From Haemonchus contortus (taxonomy: Eukaryota > Nematoda > Chromadorea > Rhabditida > Trichostrongylidae): a DNA stretch of 64,000 bases. A program made the position numbers and the translations under genes. The notes below the pieces were generated by a model that saw nothing but the letters and a program-made list of their open reading frames with translations, ran no database searches and was not told the DNA's origin. This document shows, piece after piece, positions 1 to 12,100 of the stretch (within the stretch, counting starts at the first letter, position 1; each line of letters starts with the position of its first letter). The DNA is taken from positions 3,269,663 through 3,333,662 of the forward strand of contig LS997567.1 in assembly GCA_000469685.2 (NCBI GenBank). Direction: 5' to 3'.

Positions 1-1103
1 TACCGCTTCGTATCTTGAATAAGCCTAACCCGTCCCATACATACAAAACTGTTACTGTTTTAGAGCGGGTAAATTTAGTACGAAGCTGATGCTAGTAAAA
101 CATTGTACCAGGTAATTAGCTCATGCCAGGCACCTTGGGCTATACAGACAATCAATCCTGCTTACCTTCCGTACAGCGTCCACCAAAACCTGTACCTCTT
201 ATTCTTATGAAGTTTTGAAGACATTCACCGCCTTTTCATATAAAATTGCAAATAAAAGATTTGGGGAAATGTGGAAAGCAAAAAAAATACTGCTGAATTA
301 CAGTAAATTTAGGTGCATTTGAAGGAGAACACTGTTTAAAGGGAGTAGATTATACAATGATCACAATTACAGCGGTAATTAATCGATATCAAAAATCGTA
401 GCGCGAGAATAGTGGCAAAAGCACGGTGTGCAAGTAACGAGTTGTTTACTCTAGAAAGTAAACATTGGCTACAACCATTTTTCCGTGACAAGCAATCGAA
501 TCGTCTCAAATATTCAATTTTCAGTCGGGGTCGAGGGGAGGTAATGGCTTTCAACGAGAGAAAAAAGTAGGTGATAAACCGTACCAAGAAGATAATAAGC
601 ATTCAGATACTTAATGGTAACAGGTAATAAATATTTGCTTAGATGGTACTCAACTGAATAAATTTCGACGGCTATAGGAAGTGAAATAGCCGAAGATCAA
701 TAAATACGACACGTCAAAGGCTAGTATAGCCGACATCATTGATTCAACATAGGCAAAGGCTTAGCCGAAACTTTGAAGGGCCTGTACCTCAAGTAAACAC
801 GAAATTGACTGGAGTTTCAGTCAAAAAATTTCTTAGAAGTATAAAAGTAATAATTATGAACTTGAAGCCGTAATTTCACAAAAGAAACTTCCCATCATTT
901 CAAGTAAAATGAAGTTGAAAATCGGTACGCGGCGCATTCTGACCTTTTTCCACGAGTCATGGAGTCTACAAGTGAACGGATCCAATCTCATGCATTATTC
1001 GGACAGTTATAAAATGAAAATGGTCACTTTCCTGTCATCACTTCATCGACAGGATGAACTGTACGATAGGAGACTTACTATGTAGTCACTGCCTATTCTA
1101 ACA
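1..1103. other. Intergenic, no gene seen
   Basis: AT-rich sequence. No open frame with convincing splice signals or protein-like composition was found on either strand. The minus-strand open frame at 336-602 has no recognisable domain and no good splice context. Confidence 0.5.
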
Positions 1104-1637
1104 CTGCCTACGCAAACTAAGATTATCACCACTCCCACCTCCACTTTCCCGTGCATTCTCGGAATTGTACCTGATAACTCCCCCCAATTCGCTGAATTCA
1201 TTTCTAAATCCAGCTATACAATTAAGCACGCTGAGCAAAGACCAGGACAGCTACGGGCTCAATGATCAGACTTCTTCGTGAACATTGCCTCTCATGACAT
1301 CAACAGAGAAAATATTTTCCGTGTTCTTCGAGTAAAAAGGCTCACCGGGAGCCATTTTATTTTGCGAAAGGTATGAGTTGAACCTCCACTGAAAGATGAG
1401 ATCGATGAAGTGGTTTATCAACTGATCAAAGGTTAGAAAGGTGAGAGAGATCAGTGCTTCAGTCGTGCTCTATCAAAGCGGAAGAATTACGCCGACATGA
1501 ATGAGTGGTAGTGAGAAATAGGTCGTTATGCTTTGGGCAGTCTCTATGAGGTGAAGCGATAGCATGATATCTCGTACTTCTTAGCCCTGTTTGAAAAAGG
1601 GCGGTCTAAAGGTCAAAAGCGTAAGAGCAATCGATAG
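1104..1637 (+). pseudogene. Decayed gypsy-like retrotransposon integrase remnant
   Basis: One plus-strand frame reads as protein-like sequence for about 177 codons but is broken by several in-frame stops, the first at 1263-1265 and others up to 1635-1637. Near 1165-1230 it carries a DNSPQF motif followed by IKH and a proline. This matches the family pattern DNG-P-Q-F, then G-I-x-H and P, around the second catalytic Asp of retroviral-type integrases. Further on come a basic LRVKRLTG stretch and a Lys/Arg/Tyr/Ala/Asp-rich segment, as expected towards the C-terminal side of gypsy integrases. I see no LTRs, protease or reverse transcriptase nearby. The stops rule out a functional product. The family call rests on one short motif. 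Confidence 0.45.
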
Positions 1638-3149
1638 AGGTTATCCAACACCCTTAAACGTGTAATAGCTTCGTCCCCGGTAACTTCCTCCAGATATTAC
1701 TCGAACTATTATCTTGTACAATTCCATTAATTCACTCTCTCAAGTACGACCTTTCCTCTATCAATGAATAACGGACCCTCACAGAACACAGTATGTGATG
1801 TCAGTCTACTAAATTGTAAAAGAAAACGTCCCCTACACCATATATCCCCATGTACACATGAGTACAACATGAGAGAAATGAGCCAAAGCCTTGACGGCGT
1901 AAAATTGTTAAATCACATCACTCACACGAGCGGGTGCTCGTGATTGGATAATTATCTACGAGCACCAATCACAGGTAAACCGCGCGATAGCACTTACTTA
2001 AAATCGATGAAAGAAGTGATCACAATCGATCAATTCAGTATTCGAGAACATTCTGATTAACCGGTATACGTAGCGCAACTTCTGCACTATGAAACTTCTA
2101 AAACACAACTATCAAATAAATTTTATTAGATTTTTAGCAAATTTATATAATCTAGCAATATAACCAAGCATACGACACTAGATGATTGATGAGAAATTCA
2201 TGACACATGAATTGCTCACCTTATTCAAAGCACAACATTGCGTAGCAACGTGTTATATTCACACGGTGAACGCCCTTGATTCCAATACAAAACTATTACT
2301 CACAAAGTAAACTATTACATTCTGCACGATATCAAACCGCATTTCAATAATATCCGCCCGTTGTCGACCATTCCAAAACGACTGCGTCAGGATTACTATA
2401 AACGCTACGTAGTCCAATGACAATACGCCTTGGTAATCGATAACCGGACCGATAGAGCCTTGAGAATGGAGAAGAAACAAGTTAATATGTATAGAGATTC
2501 TGAGAGATAAGTAGCTAATAAAGGGTTACTGTGTCCTATGGCGATTCTCTGACTATGAATTACTAGCAGTGATAGTTTAAAATATATATGAAACATATGA
2601 AAATTCGCACATTTCGACATTTTGACACTACTTGGACTGAGCATAAGGAATGGAACTTAAGCAGAAAACAATTACGACATGTTACAAACCCCGTAGTTAT
2701 TGAGAATGTAAACTTCAGAGTGTATGTGTCAGAGACGTAGAGAGATGGACAGACAGAAAATCTTAGAGAGACAAAGATAGATAGAGAGAGGGAAAAACAT
2801 GGAGATAGAAACTAGTATTACATAAACTTACAGATAATAAATAATGTTATGTACAAAAACAAAAAAATATATCTCATGTGAGGCATTGTAATTCCACATA
2901 GGCATTCAATGTAAAAGTGTGTGAGTATAAACGTACATGACACCAGATTGAACAATCAAAACCAACCAAATAGTCGTCACAAGTGAGGATTGCGTGAGGA
3001 AGTAGATCCCACAGTACTATGTTAACAGTTTGAAAGAAAAATTTTTTGGTGAAAAGAAAAAACGAAACGAGAACAAAACAAAATCTACTACTCAAAGATC
3101 ATACGATATCCACTTTTTGTACAATGGTTCACAGCTGTCGGCTCTAGCT
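1638..3149. other. Intergenic region and 3' flank of the receptor gene
   Basis: No coding exon was recognised. A purine-rich GA stretch on the plus strand lies at about 2735-2805. The 3' UTR of the minus-strand receptor gene must fall in the part next to 3149, but I could not assign a poly(A) signal with confidence. Confidence 0.5.
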
Positions 3150-6100
3150 CTATTCAAGAAATTCATGCAGAAGACGTTCAACATCTGTCGAGTCAAGTTC
3201 ATGTGACATTGTGATGGCATGACTGGCTACTTCTCCGACCGCATTCAACCGCTCCAACAGATGACGATAGTCGGCCGTCGACCGTACACTATCGTTACCT
3301 CCTAACGAATATAGCAGTCTGAAATCAATACTATCAGATTCGGAATGCACCGTGTATTCATAGAAGTTCCGATGGCCATATAAAGACATTATTGATCAAT
3401 ACAAAGATCTACAGCGGGAGACGGGCAGTAGGAACGGTTTTGGGCAATCGATCCGCCGCACGCGGCTGTCGCGGACCGTATGCCTCCATAAAACAGTTCC
3501 AGCGTTCTTTATACAGCTCAGACGCTATGCGATCATTACTTTTGGCATAATTCTACTGTTGGTTCTTTTGTTGCTGAATTTCTTACTTGCTGCTGCATTC
3601 TGCTACATTCCTTCGCCGCGGCGTCTCTCACCGCGACGCGACAATTTCGTTCCTACTGCCCCACACCCATCTACAGCCAATGTACATTGTAATGTTACCA
3701 CCCACCCAGACAAATCTGGCTCCAATTAAGCAGACCCGTGGGGATGAAAAGCCGGAGAGGACCTCAAAGCTGCTTTTCAGTATCCACATCTGATAATTAC
3801 ACAATTCTTGAATTATCACCGGACATGACGTCAAAGGAAGTTAGCAAGAAAAAAGGGAAGGGGGAGGGGGGGGGGGGGGGGTAGGAAGGGTAGAGGGAAG
3901 GGTCAGTTGGACCCTACACCATCCCACAACCAAACAACCATTACACTATATCTTCTACTGCTCTAACTCGAAAAATATTTCACCACTCCCAACACCCTAC
4001 TTGCTTGTCAACACTACAACATGGTTAAACTAGTAACCTATCAACTTCTCTGAAACAACAACTCCTTCCCAGGAATAATCAACAGAAATCCTTTCTCACT
4101 CCCCAGCCCTTCCTCACTGCCCAGAGAGCTTCAGGGACAAGGCGAAACCCACTCGGAGGACTTTGTCAGAACCTGGCCCAAGATTTCAGCCTACAGCGCA
4201 TGATCTGTAGCTATACCAGTAAACTTTCAAGACGACACTTCTACTCCACACACACATCTAACAATAAATAGGCTGCGGCTAGCGCTAACGCAGTTATCCC
4301 GCAAATTTTTATGATTTCTAGCTTCTCGCTTCCGCCAGACGCAGACAGCTACGTGATTCATGAAAGGGGGCATAGTCATGCAACTTTTAGTTTTGTTCAC
4401 TGCATTTCTCACCGAGCTCAAAATAAGCACTATCAAAAGGACAACTCTACAATCCCTCAGAGAATACAAGTTCAACAGGTCAAAATTCACAAAATCATTA
4501 CTGGTACCAACTGTTCACTAACGAGAGCTACTAGAAAAGCTACTCATTCGTGTACTTGAGTTCTAATTGATCTATGGATTGATACCAGACGGTCTAGGAG
4601 GATAAAAGCACTGACTTATACAGCGGCTGGGCACCGCAAGTCATTGTGTGGACCACATACGCATTCAATACGCCGCTATGGGAGCCGAATGCGGGGCGCG
4701 TCCCTCAGACGGGATCGATCAACGCCCAAAGACTTTCTCATTTATTTCTTTTGATTAATCTTACCTTTGAAGCAGTGAGCTATAGAATGAGAACTGTCTG
4801 GAAACACCATCTCGGTCTTGAAGACCAATCGTTTCCGCGTCAAACACGACCATCAATCCAAGTATCAACATGACATTCTCATTACTTCGCAATTCTTCTT
4901 TGAATGATAAATAGAACCTGAAATTAGCTGCAGAGATAAAGTTTTATTACCAGAAATAAATGAAGTGAGATTCGATACCGTATCTCAGGTTTTTAGCACT
5001 TGGAAATAAACCTACCTTATGCAGTGAGGTAAAACATCTGATAACCGCACATCTAGTGACTGTCCAAGGATTTTCGGATCATTTGGATCGTAAGAAATTG
5101 CATTGTGTATGATCATATATGGTATGCAGGATTCTGGAAACAGATTTTCAAATCACAATGACGTTTTGTCACTCCAGCTGACTCCACAGAAACAGCGAGC
5201 AGACTCTGTCCTAGTGTTCACCTACTCGCTGCTGAGTAAAGAATGACTGATGCTTTGATAATCAATTGGTTTTGCTTCTGCAAAATAATACGCCCTTAGT
5301 ATTGCACCAAGGCAATTACTGACGAAGAGACCGCTATCTTGAACTACTTAACCCTTTGACGACAATGGCACCCACCGGTGGGTGTCACTATGACTGGCGC
5401 ATAGGATATTGGCATACAATTTTGGGTGCCACCATACTTTCTTGTTTCTTACCAATTGCTAAATTCAGTAAGCCAACGAAAGAAAGTTCTCCTAGAACAG
5501 CACCACCCACCGGTGGGTGCAGTCGCGCGCGAAAGGAGGGAGCGTGGTCGTATGGGCGCGTCACGTCAAAATCTGCGTTGTCGTCAAAGGGTTAAGCATT
5601 TATTAGATTGCGCGGATATATCTGCCAAAAATTTCACAACAGCCCTGATTCCTCGCGGTATTTTCTTGAAGATTCCATTGAGAAGATATGTAAGAGGACA
5701 CCACCCACTTATATGCACATAACGTATTGAGAGAAATCATATTATCGCAATCTGTTGGCCAGATCAAGGTTCATTTTCGACCCTTCTGTTTAATGGCGTG
5801 AAGCGAAGGGGATCGACACAAGTTTCAATAGGTTTGAGCATCGCAGAGACCGGATTTGGAAACGTAAGAAAGCACGTGTTGTATATGGGAAGACGTTCAA
5901 TCATTACATGGTTAAATATGAGAGGAAGAGGTAGCCGCGGATGTGGGGCAGTGGGAACGAAATCGTCGGTCGCAGCCGCAGCGACGCTACGCGCGAAGGA
6001 TTAAGCAGAATGCAGCAGCAAGTAAGAAATACAGGAATAAAAGAACTATCAGTAGAATCATGCCTAAAGTAATAACTGCATAGCGATTGAGCTGCATGAA

Positions 6101-9100
6101 AAACGCTAGAACTGTTATAGCGGGGCAATGGTTCGCGACAGCCGCGTGCGGCGGATCGATTGCACAAAACCGTTCCTAATGCCCGTCTCCCGGTAGCCGC
6201 GTACGCTATGCGTATATGCGTGGGTAGTATCTTCACGCAAAACAACATTGAAGCTTCCAGAAACCTCTTGAGAAATCTGCACAATTGCGAAATTTTAGGC
6301 AGACACTCCGTACACCTAATGAAAATCTTATCATAGCGCGAAATACTGTGATAGGCTCGATGTGAAGGCTCAAGAACTGTCAACAAGCTGGCTGGACAAA
6401 TTAGCTGAAGGAAAATTTCTCACATAAAACAAAATGAATAATAAAAAAATTATGCAGACAAGAAAAGGAGTTTTGGCACAGAAAAATTGGAAGCCAGCCC
6501 TCCCAACTGCATCACCATGGAATTCTACCATAAAATTTTCGCTACTCATAAACATACCCACTATTTTCGTACTGTAGACATGCACCATAAGCTAAGGCAA
6601 TGCTACGGTGCAAAGGAGAGATGAGCTGTTGCAGCTCATTCATAACAGTAAATAGAGAGCCAGTTAAGGTAAAAACTATTGAAACTCACTTCTTATTAAG
6701 ATACATCGATCATAGATCGAGAATAGACTAAAACAAGGCAGCCTTTTTAACATTCGAACGAACCGCCGCACACAACCATCAGTGAAGTTTATTTGCTGGA
6801 GTCCCAAGTCATCATGACGAGACCTAGAAGAAATGAATTCAGAAGACGGCAAAAATCGGCAGTAAAGCAAGTTGAAGCACCGATAAAAGCCATTCATAAC
6901 ATGAATGCCGACAAAGCGTTTAAGTCATGTTTCTAAGGGGATCACTGCACTTTGACAACCACTGCCATTATATTAAGCCGAACGCCAAGAAAAGAGCAAT
7001 GCATGGCAAAATGATAAAGTAGTATTCGAAAAGCATACCGATCTGCTGTGTCTGAACTAGTTTTGTAAGCGAGGTTTGCCGTAAGGACTTCATTAATTGT
7101 GACGTGATCAGCTGGGGATAATCCATTTAAATTAGTCGACGCTGAAATTTCATGACATACACCCTGCTCATATAGAAATCAAGCACAAATAGAACAATAT
7201 AACTAATTAGTACTCCAAAAGGCTAAACTGATGTTTCGCAAGGTTTACGAGTGATGAGCAAAACTTTGACCTCGGATGGGGTTCGAACCCGCGTACTTTC
7301 CGAGCATCGCGCTTTTTATGTGTAAGGGATAAAAGCACGGAGCCCGGGAGCTGAAGCACATGTTTGATTCCTGTCCGAGGTGGAATTTCAGCGCATAACT
7401 CACTAATCTTGAGAAACATTCGCATTGCTGCTGCAGCAAAATAACAACAATTTACTAAGAACACTAAGTCAATGCAAATTTAATGGTTAGAGATATGGGG
7501 GTGGGGGGGGGGGGTTCAATCCAAGGAAAAAATATCTAAATCAGTAGTGGCGTCCGACGTAGCCGTTAGCAGAAACATTGCCACAACCCTCACAGCTTCA
7601 AAATGAGCAAAAAATAAAGCAAATGTATAAGTAACGGAGCAAAGTTGACGAAAACAACTGTAAAAGTACTATTAAACATTCATGTAGGAGCATATAGTAG
7701 CTACAAACTACATTTAAAAAGCTGCCAAAGTTATAAGTAATAGAGGGAAAACAGGCAGCAATGTGATACCAACAGAAAACATTTACATAAAATCAAGGTG
7801 CACCCGCTCATTCAAAAAAGGCGTCTTGAAAGACAAAGAGGCAATAACTCGAAAATAAAAACTGGACACATACCAGGGACTGAATTGATTCTGGTGTCCA
7901 CCATACCTGAGTTCATGTAAAACGAGTCTCGTCGACCACTAGGCCTCTCATCCTTAAAACAACTAGTGATTAACGAATGTATCAAGTGTAGACTTTAAAA
8001 CTAACCACTACTGCACTAGGATCAACGGTAGGAGCACACGCGTTTAGCCATTGAACGCTTGACTCCTCTGATGGCAGTAATCCATTCATCTGAAAAGCCA
8101 ACCTTCTAATTTACAGGGAATCACTTGACCACAAAAAGACCAGCATAACGATGGAAACATCAGCAAAAAAGGAGCCCATGAACTAGAGGGTAGCTAGCAA
8201 GCGAAAAAGATCAGTCGTGATTTCCAGGAACTACCGTCAACTCGTCATCGGGCATTAACCGGTTAAAAATAAGCTCAAAATAAGTGAATGCACACTCAAT
8301 ATAAGTGCCCTGAGAGTCTGAAGTCAGCTAGTGAGCATACATGCATCAAATAGGAGGGAAGCCTTTTTCTATGGTGAGATCCCTAGCGGGCTTCCAACGT
8401 ATTTCGAGGCCCCTTTCAGCGTCAACATCTCACACAGCAACATTAAAACGCAAAAAGGGCAAGTGGTTTTTAGACGTCACTGGAGCCGCAGCCGGACATT
8501 TGAGTCTTTCTTTTGAAATAAGAAAAAAACTCAACGTGAAAAAAACCTATACAAAGCCATTATTGCAGAAAACTTACGTGAAAATCTTCAGTACTCTCCA
8601 ATTTCGCTTCCTCTCTAGACGTCTCTGTATTGGTAGTGTTATTTCCTGCAGCTAAGAGATCCTTTGTTACCTGGAAAATTCTGCGCGTTAGAACACCCTG
8701 CAGTTTTTCCGAAAATCAAGGACACAAGTCTTCAAGTGACCAAACTATTAAAGGGGCAAAACACCGCGATGTCTACAGTTCTTTTCAGCTCCACACAACG
8801 ATAAGCTCCTAGAAGGAAGGAACGGGAATGTGCCATCCAATTAATAAAACCAGGGCTAGGCGTGATGGCAATAACTTGCCCATGGCCTTGGTTCTCTTAC
8901 CTCCCCTCCTTCTACCCTTACCTTTACTGCATCATATAATTGAGGTTAGGGATAAGAGTAGTGCGGAAAGAAAGCAACTTAGCCCAACAACTCCCCTCCT
9001 TCGAGAAATAGCACTACTGCGAAAATGCGAGGGGAGCGTTGCACTGCGTTCCAAGGGAAGAAGTACTTCTCATCTTGAAATCTAGGATATCAATGGCAAT

Positions 9101-12100
9101 CTAACCTAGAGCTAACTTTTCATTCTACTGAATACTCTGTATCAAATTGGTTTGCATGGGATCAGAATAAATCAGACTGTAATAAAAGGTAAAGTGATAG
9201 ACAATTTATGAACGAAAGAGGATGAATAGAAATCACTTTTTCCACGCCCAACAACTAAATTAGTATACTAGCACATCCATTGATAGGTAAACCTTGCATT
9301 ACCCACCTCATCCACAATCGCACATCCAGGCGGATACCGCCCACAAGTACACTGACATGTACAATTAACACGAGGAGGATTGTTTTCTATGAGCTTCACT
9401 AATACCTGAAAAAAGTTGACACCTTTGACTAACCGCTGTGTGAAGGGTCAGGCCAAGAAATAAAAAAGGCTGAGCAAGATTTAACAACTCCAAAAGGGCA
9501 TTACCTCTCTTGGTATTGTTACCATATCCGTCATAGGTGTAATAGGATTCAGAGATGGCGTTAATAAAAGCGAAGTGGCTGGTGCTGGTGCCAAGATCGG
9601 TGGCTGAAACTCTCCTCCATGAAAACCTATTCCGTGGCCCTGAGAAAATCAGAGCTCAAAAGATTAATGTTAGGATAGAAAAACCAGTGTAGAGTATCGT
9701 CACACAATTCAGGCTTACCTGCAAGATGACAATGAAACTAAGCGACTATCCTACATGTAACCACCTTATCCTACGCAAACCGGCCTCTCAAAAGCCAGAA
9801 CTTATCTCATGCTACTTCCTATTCAACCCCAAAATCACGCTTTCAATATACTGCGCATGACAAACAGTGTAAAAATGGACTCCTCGCCTGTTTCTCCTTA
9901 TGATCACTCTATCCTTAAATGCTAACATTTCATCGTCCAATATCCCCCATAGACCATAAAATTCTGAATACAATAACGAGCACGCTCTTCCCAAAATAAC
10001 ACTTAACCAGAGCTTTTTGGAGTTCGTACAACTCAAAAGGAAAGCGGCCTGAATACCCTTCTATGAAAAGAAGGAAGCGACATTTCAATCGGTTAGAATA
10101 CTTGAAGCCATTCGAAGCTATTCCAGTGAAGAAAAATGTTGCCACCAAACAAAGCCCCCTGGCACGCCCCTCAACGCCACCACAGCCGTACAAATCAAAA
10201 ACTATCTGCTTCATTTACACTCGGACATTACTTCTAAACACTACACTAACCCTCCCCCCTTCCAGCACCCGAGAGATCCTTTGGAAATAGCGCATCTTTA
10301 CATCACCAACATTTATCAATCGCCCTGTAATACTACCTAGGCTTCTATCATTGGTCGTCACACGTCAGCTTTAGAATGAATACTTTGAAAATCAATAAAA
10401 TCGGATAACGAAAGATTTTAGCAATCTTTACCTGATTTAAGGCAGGAGCAATCGGTGCTGGAACGGGTGCAGCTACAGGCGCAGCGTTAACTATATGAGC
10501 GGCAACTTGTTGAGCGACAGCAGCAGCGATCTGATATTCAGATGATATCAAAACCATAACCAAATACGTACGAAAATTTGGAAAAAACCCAAAATGCATG
10601 TCAGTAGCAATGAAACCGAGAAACCGATAAATAATCATCGAAGTACCTGATGCTGATTGATCGCTGCCTGAACTTGTACTTGTGCTGCAGCTGCAGCCGC
10701 TAATTGAGCTTGCGCCATAAACGACGGGTCGACGGGATTGCTCGCAGGCATCACCAGTAGACCTAAACAGTAGTGCTTGAGCATCATCGGAAAAGCTTAG
10801 CAAACAAGAATTCTTGAATTCGAGACCAAATTCAAGTAAACTACAAAAGAACTCCTGAAATATGTACCTGATTCTACGGCCGGTGGTATGAAACCACTGC
10901 TGCTCATCGTGGTAGCCGGATCAACATCCATCGTTGGAGCAGCCGTTGTTGTAGAGCTAACGTCAGCCAAAGACTGGGCCACTAAATAAGTGCACTGCTA
11001 TAATCTAGTGACATTTGGGCTATTATTAGACATCAAAGACGTCTCAGCAAAAAAATGCTGCAACTGATAGCGGCCAGACATAAAATATATCGTAAGAGAC
11101 TTCAGAATACTACCCCTACGCGCCTACTCAAGCTTGTCAGCATTGGTCGATTATGATTGGTTATTTGACTGAGCAACCAATAAGGCGGCCCCAACCCAGG
11201 TCCCTAGCTCAAAATTCATAACAAACAGGGTGGTTTTTATTCGGGAGTTCACTCGAGAAGTGCTATTATGTATGAACACATTGGAAGATCACGACAGCTG
11301 TATATTTACTGGAACAATCGATAAAATAACATATGACCAGATAGTAACAGACATACCTGCAGTTGAACCAGCTTCTAATAATGGAGGCACAACAATAGGT
11401 ACAGTTGTGTGTTCTGGAGGTCTGAAAAAAAGTTTGGAACATGAAGATGTTTTTTGGAAACCCTGTCATCGCAGTGATGGTAGAAATAAAGACTGATAAC
11501 TAGAACTTACGGATTGAGAGTATACAGCTCTTCAGTAGACCTCATAACAGGTTGCACTTCTTCAAGTCTGGTCTCGTTTTTACTGGGATCGTTTTGTGGG
11601 TTTAGTTCTTGTGTCTGTGCTGAACGCTGACGCATTCGTTCCATTACATCTGAATCGTTTTGCGTATCATCGTCGTCGATATTTTCAGCTCGTGCCATTG
11701 CATCTGCCATTCGACGTTCGCGATTCTCTTCTACACGTTGCTTCTTCTCTAATCGAGCCTCGTCAGACATTATCCATTCCTTCTTCATGCCAACCTGAGA
11801 ATTATTCCGCATTGTGTACTCAACAGCCTAATTTCGAAAGGTAGTTGGGAAATAATTAATTATCGAAAAACAAAGACTGAAAACGATATTTACTAGTAGC
11901 AGCAATGCTTTAGACGGTAAACGACAAAGGGATCGATCATGGTATACCCTAAAACTCTAAGGACAAGAGCGGTCTGATTTTACAGTTCTACATCGTCAAT
12001 ACCATGCAGATCCATCGCGAAGAATCATTCTTAAGCTGTAGACTAACTTCATAAGATCTAAGGGAGGGGGGGGGGATGACGGGACGGGACCAGGGTCGAT

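Larger units (their letters stand above)
3150..7141 (-). other. nhr-48: Ligand-binding domain exons of the nuclear receptor
   Basis: Five exons (7141-7039, 6823-6690, 5133-5016, 4917-4765, 3318-3150) join in phase as 1-2, 2-1, 1-2, 2-2, 2-stop. They give a normal receptor fold order. Helix 1 lies in [13 protein letters not shown]. Helix 3 to helix 4 runs from [19 protein letters not shown] into a D-R-x-x-L/I-I-R segment, then helix 5 carries AISYDP. Helices 7 to 9 lie in the [13 protein letters not shown] exon, helices 10-11 in [11 protein letters not shown], and AF-2 in [10 protein letters not shown] just before the stop. The helix 4/5 junction sits across the 6690/5133 splice, which supports the model. 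Introns between these exons hold the transposons listed separately. Ligand cannot be predicted from sequence alone. Confidence 0.85.

Noticed and set aside
5904..6386. 160-codon minus-strand ORF
   Set aside because: Most of it is the Mutator-like MITE at 5939-6191. The remainder next to 6407 is open and has an acceptor-like site, but it breaks receptor phase, and the exon at 5133 joins exon 6690 directly.
7874..7906. 33-nt micro-exon using the CAG at 7907
   Set aside because: It would leave phase 0 before an exon that needs phase 1. The upstream AAG acceptor gives a 79-nt exon (7874-7952) that restores phase on both sides.
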